NCBI RefSeq assembly: GCF_027943255.1 | Contig: NC_072895.1 | Coordinates: 21,116,001-21,180,000, forward strand | Source: Anastrepha obliqua | Lineage: Eukaryota > Arthropoda > Insecta > Diptera > Tephritidae | Length of the DNA: 64,000 bases | Direction of reading: 5' to 3' | Shown: positions 11,130 to 22,425 of the stretch, one piece after another | Numbering within the stretch: the stretch's first letter is position 1 | Layout: each line of letters starts with the position of its first letter | Translations under genes and position numbers: made by a program | The notes under the pieces: model-generated | Told to the model about the DNA's origin: nothing | What the model saw: the letters and a program-made list of their open reading frames with translations, nothing else | Databases searched by the model: none

Positions 11130-13059
11130 TAAGCACCTCTTTCGTTTAGCCTAGGGCAATATATCCACTTGCGTATTTTTCTTTCGCAGACTCTGTGAGA
11201 TTCCGCTTCGGGGGCTGTAATTCCAGCATCTCTGCATACCTAAATTTTTATTTGCATTCTCGCACTTCCAGCAAACGACCTTTAATATCGCTTTCGTAGT
11301 TATAAAAAAGTCTTCTAAGAATAATACTCCAAATATTATTTCAATTGGAAAGGCACACCCTAATACACACATACATATGTACAATGCATATTAACGCTGC
11401 CGCCCTCCCACCACTCTAGTAATTTCGCAATGAATTCAGCTATTGTTACTATACATTTGAATACCGAGCCCGTGCAAACGTTGCTTATACATTTCCTTAT
11501 CCCCACTGCTCCTGCCAAATGCTGCTTACACATACTCTTATCTTTGTCTTTTCCAAGTGATGCCGAGTAAGCCAAGGGCGTTTTAGTCGGTCTCAGGAGA
11601 TGAATTATTTTCGTGATGAAGTGAATCAATTGCAGTTTGCTGCAGACATGAGTGTGAATAGCTTTTCTGTGTGCACAAGTAATCACTGCTTGCCAGTTCT
11701 TTGCTGACTACTATTTTCATAGTAATCCACTTTAGATGGATGATTAAGGTAGTGGTAAAAATAAAAATATGTGTCCCACACACCTTCGGCAGGTGTTTAA
11801 TTGGGTCGGGTACATTTATTCTTCCACTTGTGAAATTCGCCACAAATGGCGAAACTTTTTATGATAAGCTTTTTACGCAGGCGAAATGCATCCGCAGCGA
11901 TTGCTCGTTATTGGAAAAATACATTTTCTAGGATGCCAAAATGTAAAGCAATAAAGTTCTCCAAACTTTTTATGATTATTCTTTAGTATTTCATGTAGAA
12001 GTACTCAAAATATATAAAAAACAGCTTTAAGGAAAGTTAGCCTTATCAAGCAGTGCGTTAAGTGCGTCAGGTGCAACATTTTAAGTAACAGCTTTGTAAA
12101 ATTTTGTCTTTAGTAATTAAATTTGGACAAATTTCTAACGCAATGGTAAGTTTTTAGCTTAAAAATGGAATATATTCGAACTCTGTGAATATATTTGAGT
12201 TCCGCTCAGTCTAGATCACCAAGCTGACCTTTAAGATTCTGTGTTTCAGAAATTGCAGGAATATTTGAAACCAAAAAAACCAAGTAAAGTTTTGTCATAC
12301 ATTTTTTGCCTTTCAATTTTTCTTTTTGTACATATGTATATATGAGGGTCGAGAAAAACTCTCTTTGAAAAAGTACCTCCAATTTGTTCACCCTTTACAT
12401 AAAATACATTTGATTCTATATTTAATCATTATTTGTTTTGTCTAAAGGCTAAAGAGCACTTCAAATGCAATTTTATTTGGTAAATCGGTAAAATTGTACA
12501 AAACCTACAACGACTAACAGCTTAATGGGCTCGGCGTGAAAACCCCTTACATATCATGCATACGTACATAGATATATACATACATACGCTCGTAGGTATT
12601 TACTTACCTCCTCTGGCAGAGTGTTTCGTTGATGGCATGGCTCATATTTCTTGATGCTTCATGTTTTTCCATCTGTTTGGTGAATCGAAATTAACCTAAA
12701 TTGTGACAGCAGCCATTGCAACAAGCGTGAAAAATATTAAATTTCTCACTTCAACTTATACGTTTTTTCATTTCGTTCCGTATTTCACAGCTTTTCTGAT
12801 TGATTGCTCAAGACAGAGATGTAAGCTAGAAGATTGTGTAATTTTACCTTAATTGAAACACTTGTTATTTATTTGTGAGTGTGCAATGTACATACATTCA
12901 TACGTACCTGTATATACAGTGGCAGAAATATTGCTAGACGCCTTTAAATTTTTGCATTTTTTTATGCAATCACTTTTTTTTCAATTGAACTTTGTGCTTA
13001 ATTGGAATACAGATATGTTCTTTTTATATAAAGCGCGTCCGATTAACTTAGATTTAACT
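11130..13059. other. No gene recognised
   Basis: About 1.9 kb of ordinary AT-rich DNA with ATAC/CATA-type short repeats (11358-11385, 12555-12595). Open frames up to 108 residues on the minus strand show no recognisable domain or codon character. Confidence 0.4.
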
Positions 13060-14575
13060 TAACTAATACATATTAAATAAAAATAAATAAATAATTAAAA
13101 TAATTAAATAAAAAACAAAAACATAAATAACAATAAATAAATCAAAAAATTAAAAACAACTAATAGAGAAAATATATCCAAATTATATATAAAAAGAGTG
13201 AAAAAAGATAAATTACAAAAAAAAAAAAAAAAAAAAAATAAGTCAATAAAGCAAAACATTAATAAAAAAAAGTTATTAATTAAAATATATAATTAAAAAA
13301 AAAAATTAATAAATAAGTAAAATAAACTAAAATAAAACATTGATTAGAAAATAAATAAATTAAAAAAATAATAATTAAAAATAAAAAATTAAATAAAGAA
13401 ATCAATTAATAAATATTATAAAAATAATGATTAATAGAAAAAAATCTAAAAAATAATTCATATATATTAAAATGAAAAAAAAAAAAAAAAATTAATTAAA
13501 GAAAACTAAGTAAATAGAATAATTAAAAAAAAAATGCAAATAAAAAAAAATGAACCAACCAACCAACAAAGAAAAAAATAATAAAAAAAAAAAAAAATAA
13601 ATAGAACAATAAATAAAACAATAATTAATAGAAAAAAAATTATATATATAAAAGTATATATACAAAACAAATTAAAAAAAAAATTGTTTGAAAATACGAA
13701 ATTAAATAAAATAAAACAATTAAATAAATAAAACAATAAATAAATAAAAAAGATTTATTAATAGAAAAAAATATACCAGAAAAAATTAATTAAAAAAACT
13801 AAACAAATAGAATAAATTAAAAAACATAAAAAGCAAAAAAATAAAAATAGATAAAAAAATTAAGAAAACAATAAATACATAAAAGAAGTAAATGAAACAA
13901 AATTACAATAATTAATAGAAAAAATATATAAAAAAGTATATACATAAAAAAATTAAAAAAAGAAATTATTAAATAAAAAAAAATTTATTAAAAATAAAAA
14001 ATGAAAAAAATAAAAATAATAATTGAATAAGTAAAATAATAAATAAAAAAAATAATAAGTTAATAGAAGAAAAATATATAAAAAGGTGTATAAAAAAATT
14101 AAATAAAAACAAAAAATGAAAAAATACCTAAAAAACAAAAAGCAAATGCAAATAAAATAAATAATTAAAAAAAATAGATAAATAGGAAAATTAATAGCTA
14201 AAAAAAACAACAAATATGAAATTTAAAACATAAAGGCAATAATACATAAAAAAGTATATATTTAAAAATTAGTTAAAAAAAAAGTAATTAAATAAATAAA
14301 ACAATAAATAAATAAAAAAAAAATTATTAACAGAAAAAAATATATAAAAAAGTATATATAAAAAAATTAAAAAAAACTAAATAAATAGAATAAATTAAAA
14401 AACAAACAAATGCAAATAAAAAAAATAGAAAAAAAATAAATAAAATAGAAAAAACAGTAAAATAAAAAAAACAATGAATAAATAAAAATAAACAATTAAT
14501 GAACCAAAAAAAAAGTTAAAAAAAAAAACAATTAATAAATAATTAAGGAAAAAAACTTTACAAAGTACTGTACCA
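13060..14575. repeat. Degenerate A-rich satellite-like array
   Basis: About 1.5 kb dominated by A on the + strand. It is not simple noise: a phrase like TAGAAAAAAATATATAAAAA followed by AGTATATATA, then CTAAATAAATAGAATAAATT and TGCAAATAAA, recurs. AGTATATA or near variants occur at about 13652, 13935, 14084, 14252 and 14350, with a related block at about 13762, so spacings are roughly 100-170 bp. Phe/Leu-rich frames on the minus strand are artefacts. Confidence 0.7.
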
Positions 14576-14869
14576 AAATTTTCAGCATAAATTCAAAAAT
14601 TATTAATTTTTTTGTAATTGTTTTAACACAACTTCGTATTATACTCAAGCTTACAACCACACCGATTTATATAAGAATTGACGACATTCTCCAAAAACTG
14701 GGATCACTTGACGTGAAATTGCTCTATTGCCATATAGAGGCTTGGTTTAAAAGTATTCAAGGCGACACCTATTAAGCAGTAGCGGAATCGAAATTTTTAC
14801 GTCATTTTAATATTTCATTTTTCACTTGAACAAACAAAAAATTTGATTACGGTCTGACATTCATTCTTT

Positions 14870-15340
14870 ATTTATAATCCAATTCAAGCTGACGTCTTAG
14901 CACATATTTTTCTCTTTGCAATGGAAAGAACCAAAAATCCTAGGTTTACCAGCAACAGAAATATTTAGATAAAAAAAGTGAAAGCACTAAAGGATTTTTC
15001 TTCCTCATTTCCAACTGTTTGCCGTTGGATTTGGAGTTTTAACGTGATTGCAGGAGCATTCAAGATGAACCATGAACAATCGATAAATAATCCTGCACTT
15101 GGATGCAATTTTGGTTAAGGGTGAAATTGAAGTCAGATGAACTCCATATTTTTTGTAAAGAACTACTTGTAAGTAGAAAAGTTGTTCGGAAAGTTAGTGC
15201 CGCATTCGTTAACAATCCATCCACAAGCTGTGAACAGTATTTTGCAGAGCTTGAGGAAAATCCATATAGGGATAGTATAGCATTTCTGGAGGATAATTGG
15301 AATAAGTGCAGTGAAGTTGAGAGAAATTATCTAAATTGAA
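14870..15340 (+). pseudogene. Unclassified coding remnant, possibly transposon-derived
   Basis: From an ATG at 14921 the plus strand reads MERTKNPRFTSNRN, then a stop, then KALKDFSSSFPTVCRWIW, which has the look of a transposase helix-turn-helix. After frameshifts, 15103-15339 is open and reads through KSDELHIFCKELLVSRKVV to an acidic C-terminus (LEENPYRDSIAFLEDNW). I do not recognise the family. The mix of stops and coherent amino-acid composition argues for a decayed gene rather than chance. Confidence 0.35.
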
Positions 15341-15842
15341 TAACAAAAAACTAATTACGTTTAGAAATTCATATTCCTTTATATATCTTCTTCTTACCTT
15401 TCAGTCAGCTGAAATTAGTAGGTTATTTCTACCCCAACAGTCACGATTTGGGGTGTAGAAATCAAAATGCTTGAGCCCGAAAAATGTGGCATCACCCTAG
15501 TGATCCCGCTTAATTATACGCGCAGGCATACGTTGGTATATGTATAGATGTGTATATGAACTTATTTGTGTGTGGAAATGTTCTATTTGCTTATATAAAT
15601 GAGTATAAATAGACGTCTATGTTATCATGAAGGAGGAATCCTGCTGGGTGGATAGCCATTTAGTTGATTGTGGTAGTTTGTGATATGAATCAAAACTGAT
15701 TTGCACCCATTTCACAACGTAAACAATATCCCTGCCGGAAATTGCATGCATCTTTTTCAAAGCAGAAAAATACTGCAAAAATCATAATCAGCATATGAAA
15801 AGTATAATCAAAGTTATTTTAAAAGATCCGATTTTACTTTCA
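15341..15842. other. No feature recognised
   Basis: About 500 bp of AT-rich sequence with TATA/GTATAT runs and no coding or terminal-repeat signal. Confidence 0.4.
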
Positions 15843-16150
15843 GTATAAAGGAGTTAGCTTGTCTAAGACAAGACACTCGGTGGTCTAAGACAAGACACTC
15901 GGTGGCCTAAGGTCCATTGTGGTATCAGCATTTAATCTCCATCTCCTAACTAAGTTGACCACTTAGATCTTTTTAAGAGGGTCTTCATAGAAATAATCGC
16001 CAAAATATTTGCAATTGACAGAGGAGATGTTGTACCGACTCAAGTGCTTCTTCATCTCCAGAACTCCTACAGAATTCATTGTGAGGCACACCCAGTTTAC
16101 TGGCTAGTGTGCCAATAGTGCAGTGATCCGTTATAAAACCTGTGAGGACG
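15843..16150 (-). mobile_element. LOA-like LINE, 3' end
   Basis: The minus strand conceptually encodes the C-terminal zinc-knuckle region after RNase H: GFITDHCTIGTLASKLG, then EFCRSSGDEEALESVQHLLC, with the last Cys/His part decayed. The 3' UTR holds GGTATCA-type blocks shared with the LINE at 28376-29643. A 22-bp block with TAAGACAAGACACTCGGTGG is tandemly doubled at about 15857-15905. Confidence 0.65.
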
Positions 16151-16224
16151 CTGGTAGTTGATCTGTTGAATAAACATAAAACATTATTTCTCTTTTCTAT
16201 TAATTCGCTTCTCCGCGGGAGCGA

Positions 16225-16325
16225 TGTACAGAATCAGACCGTTAGCCGGCTCTCAGCGATTTTGAAGGAATCAACTGATTGGCTGACGTAACTGAGGTTA
16301 TGACAGCGGTTTATTTACGAAAAAA
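16225..16325. repeat. Dispersed repeat family X, copy 1
   Basis: This block (CCGTTAGCC, CTCAGCGATTTTGAAGGAA, TCAACTGATT, GGCTGACGTAAC, ACAGCGGTTT in order) matches, in reverse orientation, the tandem pair at 31300-31590. Its nature is unknown; no coding or terminal repeats are evident. Confidence 0.6.
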
Positions 16326-16697
16326 CTGAGAGAGAGAGAGAAAAAAAAAAATTGAAGCACTCATCGTGCTTTGTTGCCGTCTGAACACCGACTGATTGGA
16401 CGAGTGTGTGAATGCGTGGGAAATGAACGGGCAAAAATTTACTGCCAGGTTCCCGCTGACGTGATAATCAAAGTTACGCTCATAATTTTGCTGCGAATGG
16501 CCAAATCTGGTAATTTATCATACTTACCTTCGAATGCAACCGCTGCGTTAAGTAGAACTCTAAATTCTAAGACAGTTCAATTTATTTTTACACGTTTTAA
16601 TTGGGCTTGTCACTTAACTAAACGTATCTGCAATGCCTCGTATAATTAGTTACAGAGCTTAATTAAAAAAAATAATAATTAAAGAATTGGCGCGTAC

Positions 16698-17403
16698 TTT
16701 CAGATAGCCAAGCGGCTCTAAAAGCCCTTCTATCAACAACTATCACCTCTAAATTGGTAAATGATTGCCTAAACCTTCTAAATACGTTAGGAAACCTCAA
16801 CACAGTAACACTATGTTGGATTCCGGGACATGAAGGACATGAGGGAAATGAAATGGCTGATGACCTTGCAAAACAAGGAGCAAATATGCAACTTACTGGT
16901 CCTGAGCCTTTCTGTGGACTAACAAAAGGCCACATAAATGAATTCCTTAGGAAATGGGAAGAAAGAAAACTTGCCGCACACTGGCTAAACTGTGCCGGTC
17001 AGCGTCAAGCTAAACTACTCATAAGTCCCAACAAAGGAATATCTGACAAACTTCTCTCACTAAACAGAGTAGATCTGCGTCTTTTAACTGGATACCTTAC
17101 AGGTCACTGCAGCCTGAGGTACCATCTAAATAAGATTGGTCTATCCGAGACCAATGTCTGCCGCTTTTGCGAAATGGACATAGAAAGCTCAGAACATGTG
17201 CTTTGTGAATGTCCTGCGTTGGGCAGACAAAGACTTCACCACCTTGGTGGTACCGTAGTATCTCCATGCAATCTTTGGAACAACAAACCCAAAACTGTGC
17301 TAAAATTTCTAAAAAGCCTAAAACTCTAGGGTTACAAAATAGGCCTTCACAATAGATCAACTCTGGTCGCAGTGCGCAATGGCCTTCTAATAATAATAAT
17401 AAT
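16698..17403 (+). mobile_element. 5'-truncated LOA/I-like LINE with (TAA)n tail and 13-bp TSD
   Basis: The insert begins in the RNase H domain (FSDSQAALKAL, then a stop-free run from 16754 to 17326) and ends in (TAA)n at about 17388-17403. It is bounded by AATTGGCGCGTAC at 16685-16697 and 17404-17416, a perfect 13-bp target-site duplication. The open part shows LCWIPGHEG and NEMADDLAKQGA (RNase H His/Asp motifs), LLTGYLTGHCSLRYHL, and a CRFCEMDIESSEHVLCECPAL zinc knuckle. The lack of stops suggests a fairly recent insertion. Reverse transcriptase is absent. Confidence 0.9.
16754..17329 (+). pseudogene. LINE RNase H and zinc-knuckle fragment, 191 residues
   Basis: This is the open portion of the ORF2 C-terminus of the LINE above. 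It covers the second half of RNase H (the HEG of the GHEG motif at about residue 24 and the MADDLA Asp) and the downstream Cys-His cluster CxxC...H...C at about residues 135-155. It ends in a natural stop 60 bp before the TAA tail. The methionine used here is internal; coding similarity extends upstream to 16698. No independent gene function is implied. Confidence 0.85.
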
Positions 17404-17656
17404 AATTGGCGCGTACACTTCTGTTAGGTGCTCCGCTGAGCTCCTCCTCCTATTTGTGACGTGCACTTTAATGTTGTCCCACAAATGGATGACCTAAGTC
17501 GAATCCGAACGGCACATGCTTTTTTATGCTATTGCCTGCCGAGGGGCGACCGCTATTAGAAACAACTTTCTATAATTTTTCTGATCCATGCACGGAGATT
17601 CGAACCTAAGCACTCCCGAATAGTAGTCACGCACCCAGCCATTCGGCTATGGCGGC

Positions 17657-18969
17657 CATGAGCTTGATTGCTCAACTGCATCTTTGATTTAGTCATCATC
17701 AACTTTCGATCGGTTGACAAGAAGGTTGACCAACTTTGAGTGTAAAATCTTCAAAACGGAGTTGTTTAAACCAAATCTGACGCAAGCGTTCTGTTACTTT
17801 TACAGTGATACACACACACAGGGTGGCCAATTAGTGTGTGAATAATGAACTATCGATTTAACTTTCACAGCTAAAATTAGACCCATGATGTGTCAGAAAT
17901 TGAACACCTCTTCGTAAGTCTCAGCGAAAATGTTAATTTTTGCACTCGACCCAAAAAAAGTTGTGCCTCAACTTATAGCTGAAAAAAATTAAACTGAATC
18001 AACAATTATCCAAAAACAATAAGGAAAAATAAACTTCATAGAAGTTTATCGAATGACAGCAAGGTGAGGTTGCGATAAGGTTGCTGCCCACAGTTCCGTC
18101 AGCATATATGTACATGCCCTTGTGGTGTCAGCTGGGTCCAAACCCCCTAACTTTTCATCAAACCTGTTCGAGAGCCCTAAGCATCTGCCGTATTTTCAAC
18201 ACAGTTGCTGTACTAATTTTCTCTAAAAACTCGGTTTGCAAAAATGTTGGTCGTTTCCTATAAATTCACGTCACTCACTGAGTAGAAGATGCCTGTCGAT
18301 TTCTAGGTTTTCTGGCAGCTCCTAAAAATGCCATTGTGACAGATTCCTATTCTTGATTGTCTGCGTTTAGTAGCTTTTATGGTAGCTCCCACATCTTTGG
18401 TTAGTTCACACCGATTTGATGTGACCAGGTCTTAATGTTTTGTTATGTTCAACTCTGTGGAACCACTGCATTAGTATAGAAGTACACTTTTTTGAAAATC
18501 TATCCGTTTGTGCTGTGTATATTTGTAGCAAGAGGGTAACTTGATTTCTTCTCAAATATAATACTATAAAACTGCGTACTAAAATTTTGTCAAGAAATTC
18601 TAATTGAAAACCGTGGAAGGGGGAAAGTGTGTGGGTTTATTAAGTTTTGTATAATATTTGAAAATTGGAGTTATATGGTTTTTGCTCAACAGTGAGTTAT
18701 ACTTTCAAACAAAAATATTGAACATTCAACAATAACAAAAAAGCCACAGCTAGTGTTAAAATTTTATGATGTGCTATCGTGTAGTCTCCAATTTTGTTCA
18801 CTGTATACTGCATTCGTAGTAACCCTAACGGTATATTCTCTTGCCAATTCAGCATATCTCTCCCATTGACTTTCGTGACCTACTCACTAGCACTGCGATT
18901 GGTTAAAAAAAACAAAGGGTCCGAATACCGAGTTTATTTCAGGATTGACAACCCTAGCATATGCAAAAG
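17657..18969. other. No gene recognised
   Basis: About 1.3 kb. The motif ACAGGGTGGCC at about 17819 resembles the terminus of a Tc1/mariner or MITE, but no partner end was found. Otherwise it is unassigned AT-rich DNA. Confidence 0.4.
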
Positions 18970-19085
18970 TACACACACACACACACACACATGCACACAT
19001 CCATGCATACACACATACATACATTCATACATACATACATACATACATACATACATACATCCATACATACATACATGCATATATG
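18970..19085. repeat. (CA)n and (CATA)n microsatellites
   Basis: A perfect (AC)n run at about 18970-18992 is followed by (ATAC)n with CATT and CATG variants to about 19085. Cys/Tyr- and His/Thr-rich open frames here are translation of the repeat. Confidence 0.9.
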
Positions 19086-19171
19086 CGTAATAGAGCATTC
19101 TTTTCACTTTAACCAGCGTTTGCATGCCATTGGCAATTTTCTATTCTTACGTATCAACCAACCAACGCCAG

Positions 19172-19250
19172 TATAAAATGTCGTTCAAAGGAAACGATTG
19201 ACGGTGCGCGCACAGTCATAGCAATACTTGCAAACGCTGATACCAGTCGG
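19172..19250 (+). promoter_or_regulatory. Candidate TATA/initiator core promoter
   Basis: TATAAAA at 19172-19178 is followed about 40 bp downstream by an initiator-like ACAGTCATA (about 19212) and further Inr-like CCAGTCGG (about 19243). The next 1.5 kb to about 20900 is GC-richer and free of recognised transposons, and contains another TCAGTC at 19686. This would suit an upstream promoter or untranslated exon, perhaps of Pkn. That link is inference only. Confidence 0.3.
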
Positions 19251-21288
19251 TAGAGTAGTTAGGAATTACGGATAGAAATACTGATTCGATGTCTGCATAA
19301 ACAAATTAAATCAATAAGTAACTAAAAATATTAAAATTGATGACACATAATTAATTTGTGCTGAAAATGCAAAAAAAAACAACGAAATTTTCAATTGCCG
19401 TATTGTTGTTGTGGTCACCTGAATTGTTTCAGCGCTACCGCCTCGCCATCATTAGCGGCGCCGTTACATTCGCTGACAGAGAAATTTTGCCTTTCCTACT
19501 ATTGTTGTGCACTTGTTTTGTTCGTTTTTTTTTGCCTTGTAAGGGCTTCTGCCTTATCGTAGTTCCATTGCCTGTACATATGGATAGTAGTAAATAAATA
19601 AAATATTTACCTAAACGCGATTACAAATGCGTTAAATGAAAAACCGAATAGTAGAATAGCAGAAAATGCAAAATCTTATCGCTAGTCAGTCGGTCGTAAG
19701 TGTGACGAGTGAGTAAATATGGTAGGTGGTGGTGCAGACGAGTAATGAGAGAGGCCATTCACGCTTCGTAATCTGAATATTACGATTACGATTACGACTA
19801 CGATTTTTTGCGGTATTGTTGGCTTTTTGTTAATTGAATTTTCGCCTACAAAATATCGAGTAAGAATTGTGGTAATACAGGCGACGTGGTGCGGAAAAGT
19901 TCGTTGTTGTGTCGCAGAGCGTCAAGTGTTGTTTACTCGTCGTCTCGTCGTCGTAAGTCAGACAGTTTGGTTGTGGCGTCCAGCTTGCAGTGTTTAAACC
20001 GGGCGGCGCAGTGAAGCGGTTGTTACGAGTAGTAATTTTTCGATGGCTTCTCGCCTTTAGACGTGCCGCGAGCACCGATGATAAGCGTGTGAACGTGTGT
20101 CCGAAAATCCGTGACAGTTTGCTGCTGCTAATGTAATAAAAGTGTTAAATATAATTTGTGCACATATTTTTCTATATACATATGTACATACACACATACA
20201 TATATATGTGCAGGTGTATGGAATGCAAAATCGTATAAACAAAGTTTCGGCTGTTAATATTTTAATAATTGTTACGTATTTGATTAACTTTTGTGAACGG
20301 TAAAAATGTCAACAGCCCCTGCCCCTGCCTGATCGCCGGTCACCCAACGAACTATTGTGCAAAATGTGAAGTGTGCTTGGATAATGCCAAGAATTCATTG
20401 ATTATTTTATAAATAAAAATTTTAGCCCAAGTTTTATAAATAGCCATACAACAAAAAAAGCAACACGTGGCCCATTTGACAGAGCTACACACAAGTACAC
20501 TGTCACAACACGCAGCGCTATCAGTGTACGGAGTGTTGCCAACAAATGTTGTCTCCACCCTCAATGGCACTTCATCCTTCTAACGGAAACAAGACAGCAA
20601 GCAGGTGGTTTGTGTGGTGGTGTGGTTGGATGCGTTGAATGTTTGTGTGTGCGGCCAAAAGCGGGCGGGCCTGACTGACACATCCCAAGCTCGTCCATTG
20701 CATATGGCCTGTTGCCTGTTTGCATGTTTGCCTGTGTCCATTGCTTTAAATTACTGTCGGAAATTTAATTGTGGCGCTGCTGATGAGATTGCCTACTTAT
20801 CACTAGTCTTTGTTGTGAGAAATCGAATAATGTCAATGCAAAGGCAAGCGCAGTGGAAGGATGAAAATACAGTGAATTGAAGTCATCACAATGACATTAA
20901 TTTGAAATTGGAAAAGGGAAATGTGCATATGTATGTACGTATGTTGTATTTGAATTTACTCAGCAGAAATATGAGTAACACTTGTGGTGATACGTTTCAT
21001 AAGCCTTTAGTAACTGCATTTACAGCGGCGCAAAAAAGTCATGAGACCAATAGTTTTATTAAAATGATAAAGTTTGACTAGCATGAAGTATGTAAACTTG
21101 GCTGTACGAGGGAGGTGTGATAAGTGTTTTAACTGGCAATGAAAATAAACAAACATATTGTGTGCTAATTTTGAGGTATATTTTTTTCTCAAGAATACTA
21201 AATTTTTACGAGGGCAGTGTGATAAGGCAATAAAAATTGAAAAAATCTTAAAATTTTTAATAAAAAAAAAAATGTTTGCTAATCTTAA
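19251..21288. other. Unique, GC-richer non-coding region, then AT-rich DNA
   Basis: From about 19400 to 20900 the sequence is more complex and GC-richer than the rest of the left half and lacks recognised transposons; it could hold untranslated exons or enhancers. From about 21100 two related ~100-bp blocks, each starting CGAGGG, with GTGTGATAAG a few bases on, (21108 and 21209), form a short tandem duplication. No coding exon is convincing. Confidence 0.4.
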
Positions 21289-21688
21289 GGTGTATTTTCT
21301 TAAGGGGGGTAAGGGATAAACGCTAAAAAAAAAACATTTTTTTCATGAATTTATTGTAGCGAAACGGTTCAAGTCAGTTTATTAAAAGTTGTTGCATATT
21401 ATAAAGTAACATTTCAAGAATATTTGATAAAATTTTCATGTAAAAATATTGCAAAATGAGCGAATGAGAGCACATTTACGTAGACGTCTTTTCAAAAATA
21501 CATTTTGCAGTAGTCAGCATATCTCAGCGTAGAATCATCTGAAATCAAAAAAATCGAATAATTTAGTTAAATTATGAGTTAAACTTCCCCCCAACGTTTA
21601 TTTTCATTTTCAGCCATTTGGTAGTCGTTTGAAGTAAAAAGTGATTTTTGACGAAAAAATGCCGCCATTTTGTAGGTGTAAAACCACC
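21289..21688. mobile_element. Probable TTAA-flanked MITE
   Basis: TTAA at 21285-21288 is followed by GGTGTATTTTC. The right side ends GTAAAACCACC before TTAA (21689-21692), giving short, imperfect inverted termini. The interior is non-coding, with a second TTAAGGGGGG near the left end. The short terminal match makes the boundaries tentative. Confidence 0.45.
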
Positions 21689-22258
21689 TTAATATAAAAA
21701 AAAAATGGCGAAAAAAACGTTGGGAGGAGGTTTTTTATATGTAAAATATGCGCCTGTTCGTCCCTCTCCATCCAGCTTGAACATTACTTTCTACTTGCCA
21801 TCGAAATTGGATGAAAATATAATAATAATAATTAAACGAAAATGTTATAAAATACTTACTCCTGTTGTGCTCATCGTATTATTCCAGAATTTTAATGCTG
21901 GAATTATTGTTTTCAGTTCTGTTTGTTTCTTGTTCTTCTCTTTGAAAGTTTCATTATTTTTCATACACAATAGTTTTTAACTGTTATTCTTCGGCAATGT
22001 TGCCATCGAAAATTACCCTAATCCACTTAAATTATGAGAATTAAGTCTAATTGTCAATCCGCATTAGTTGCACTTAATTCCTGAGATTATTCCAAATTAA
22101 GTCGTTAATCCTTATTAACGCCACCATCTGCCTGGGCTATTAGGAATACTAAAGATGGTTTCGATGAAAATATCCAAATAGTTGGATTAAATCTAAGTAG
22201 TTAGAGAATTTATGATTATTTGAAGGCAACTCTGATTAGTTATTTTATTGTATATTGG
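21689..22258. other. No gene recognised
   Basis: AT-rich DNA. A 91-residue open frame at 21705-21980 has no recognisable domain. Confidence 0.4.
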
Positions 22259-22425
22259 GCCGGCATAGCCACATGGGTTGGTGCGTGACTTCCATTCGGG
22301 AGCGTCTACTTTTGCCATGAAAAAGCTCTTTATAAAAAACCATTTTCCGTTCGGAGTCGGCCTCAAAGTCGGAGGAGCTCGGCCAAATACCTAACAGAAG
22401 TGTTCATGCCAAAATTTATTTTTAT
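22259..22425 (+). mobile_element. tRNA-derived SINE, internally deleted
   Basis: The head GCCGGCATAGCC and GGGTTGGTGCGTGAC are followed after the deletion by GCCATGAAAAAGCTC, CCGTTCGGAGTCGGC and GGAGCTCGGCC, and a tail CTAACAGAAGTGTTCATGCC. The B box is missing, so this copy cannot serve as a pol III template. Confidence 0.75.

Larger units (their letters stand above)
16668..17656 (-). mobile_element. tRNA-derived SINE split by a LINE
   Basis: The SINE reads on the minus strand from 17656 to a TAATTATT-type tail near 16668. The head GCCGCCATAGCCGAATGG resembles a tRNA A box. AGGTTCGAATCTCC (about 17603-17590) is a nearly perfect pol III B box. The body ends CGGAG CTC...CTAACAGAAGTGTACGCGCC. 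Within GTACGCGCCAATT the SINE is interrupted by the LINE at 16698-17403. Five further copies or fragments lie at 22259, 27495, 29885, 59581 and 61058. Confidence 0.8.

Noticed and set aside
17819..17850. Terminus of a further Tc1/mariner-type element (ACAGGGTGGCC)
   Set aside because: No matching inverted end or coding remnant was found.
18934..19176. Tyr/Cys- and His/Thr-repeat proteins on both strands
   Set aside because: They are direct translations of (CA)n and (CATA)n microsatellites.
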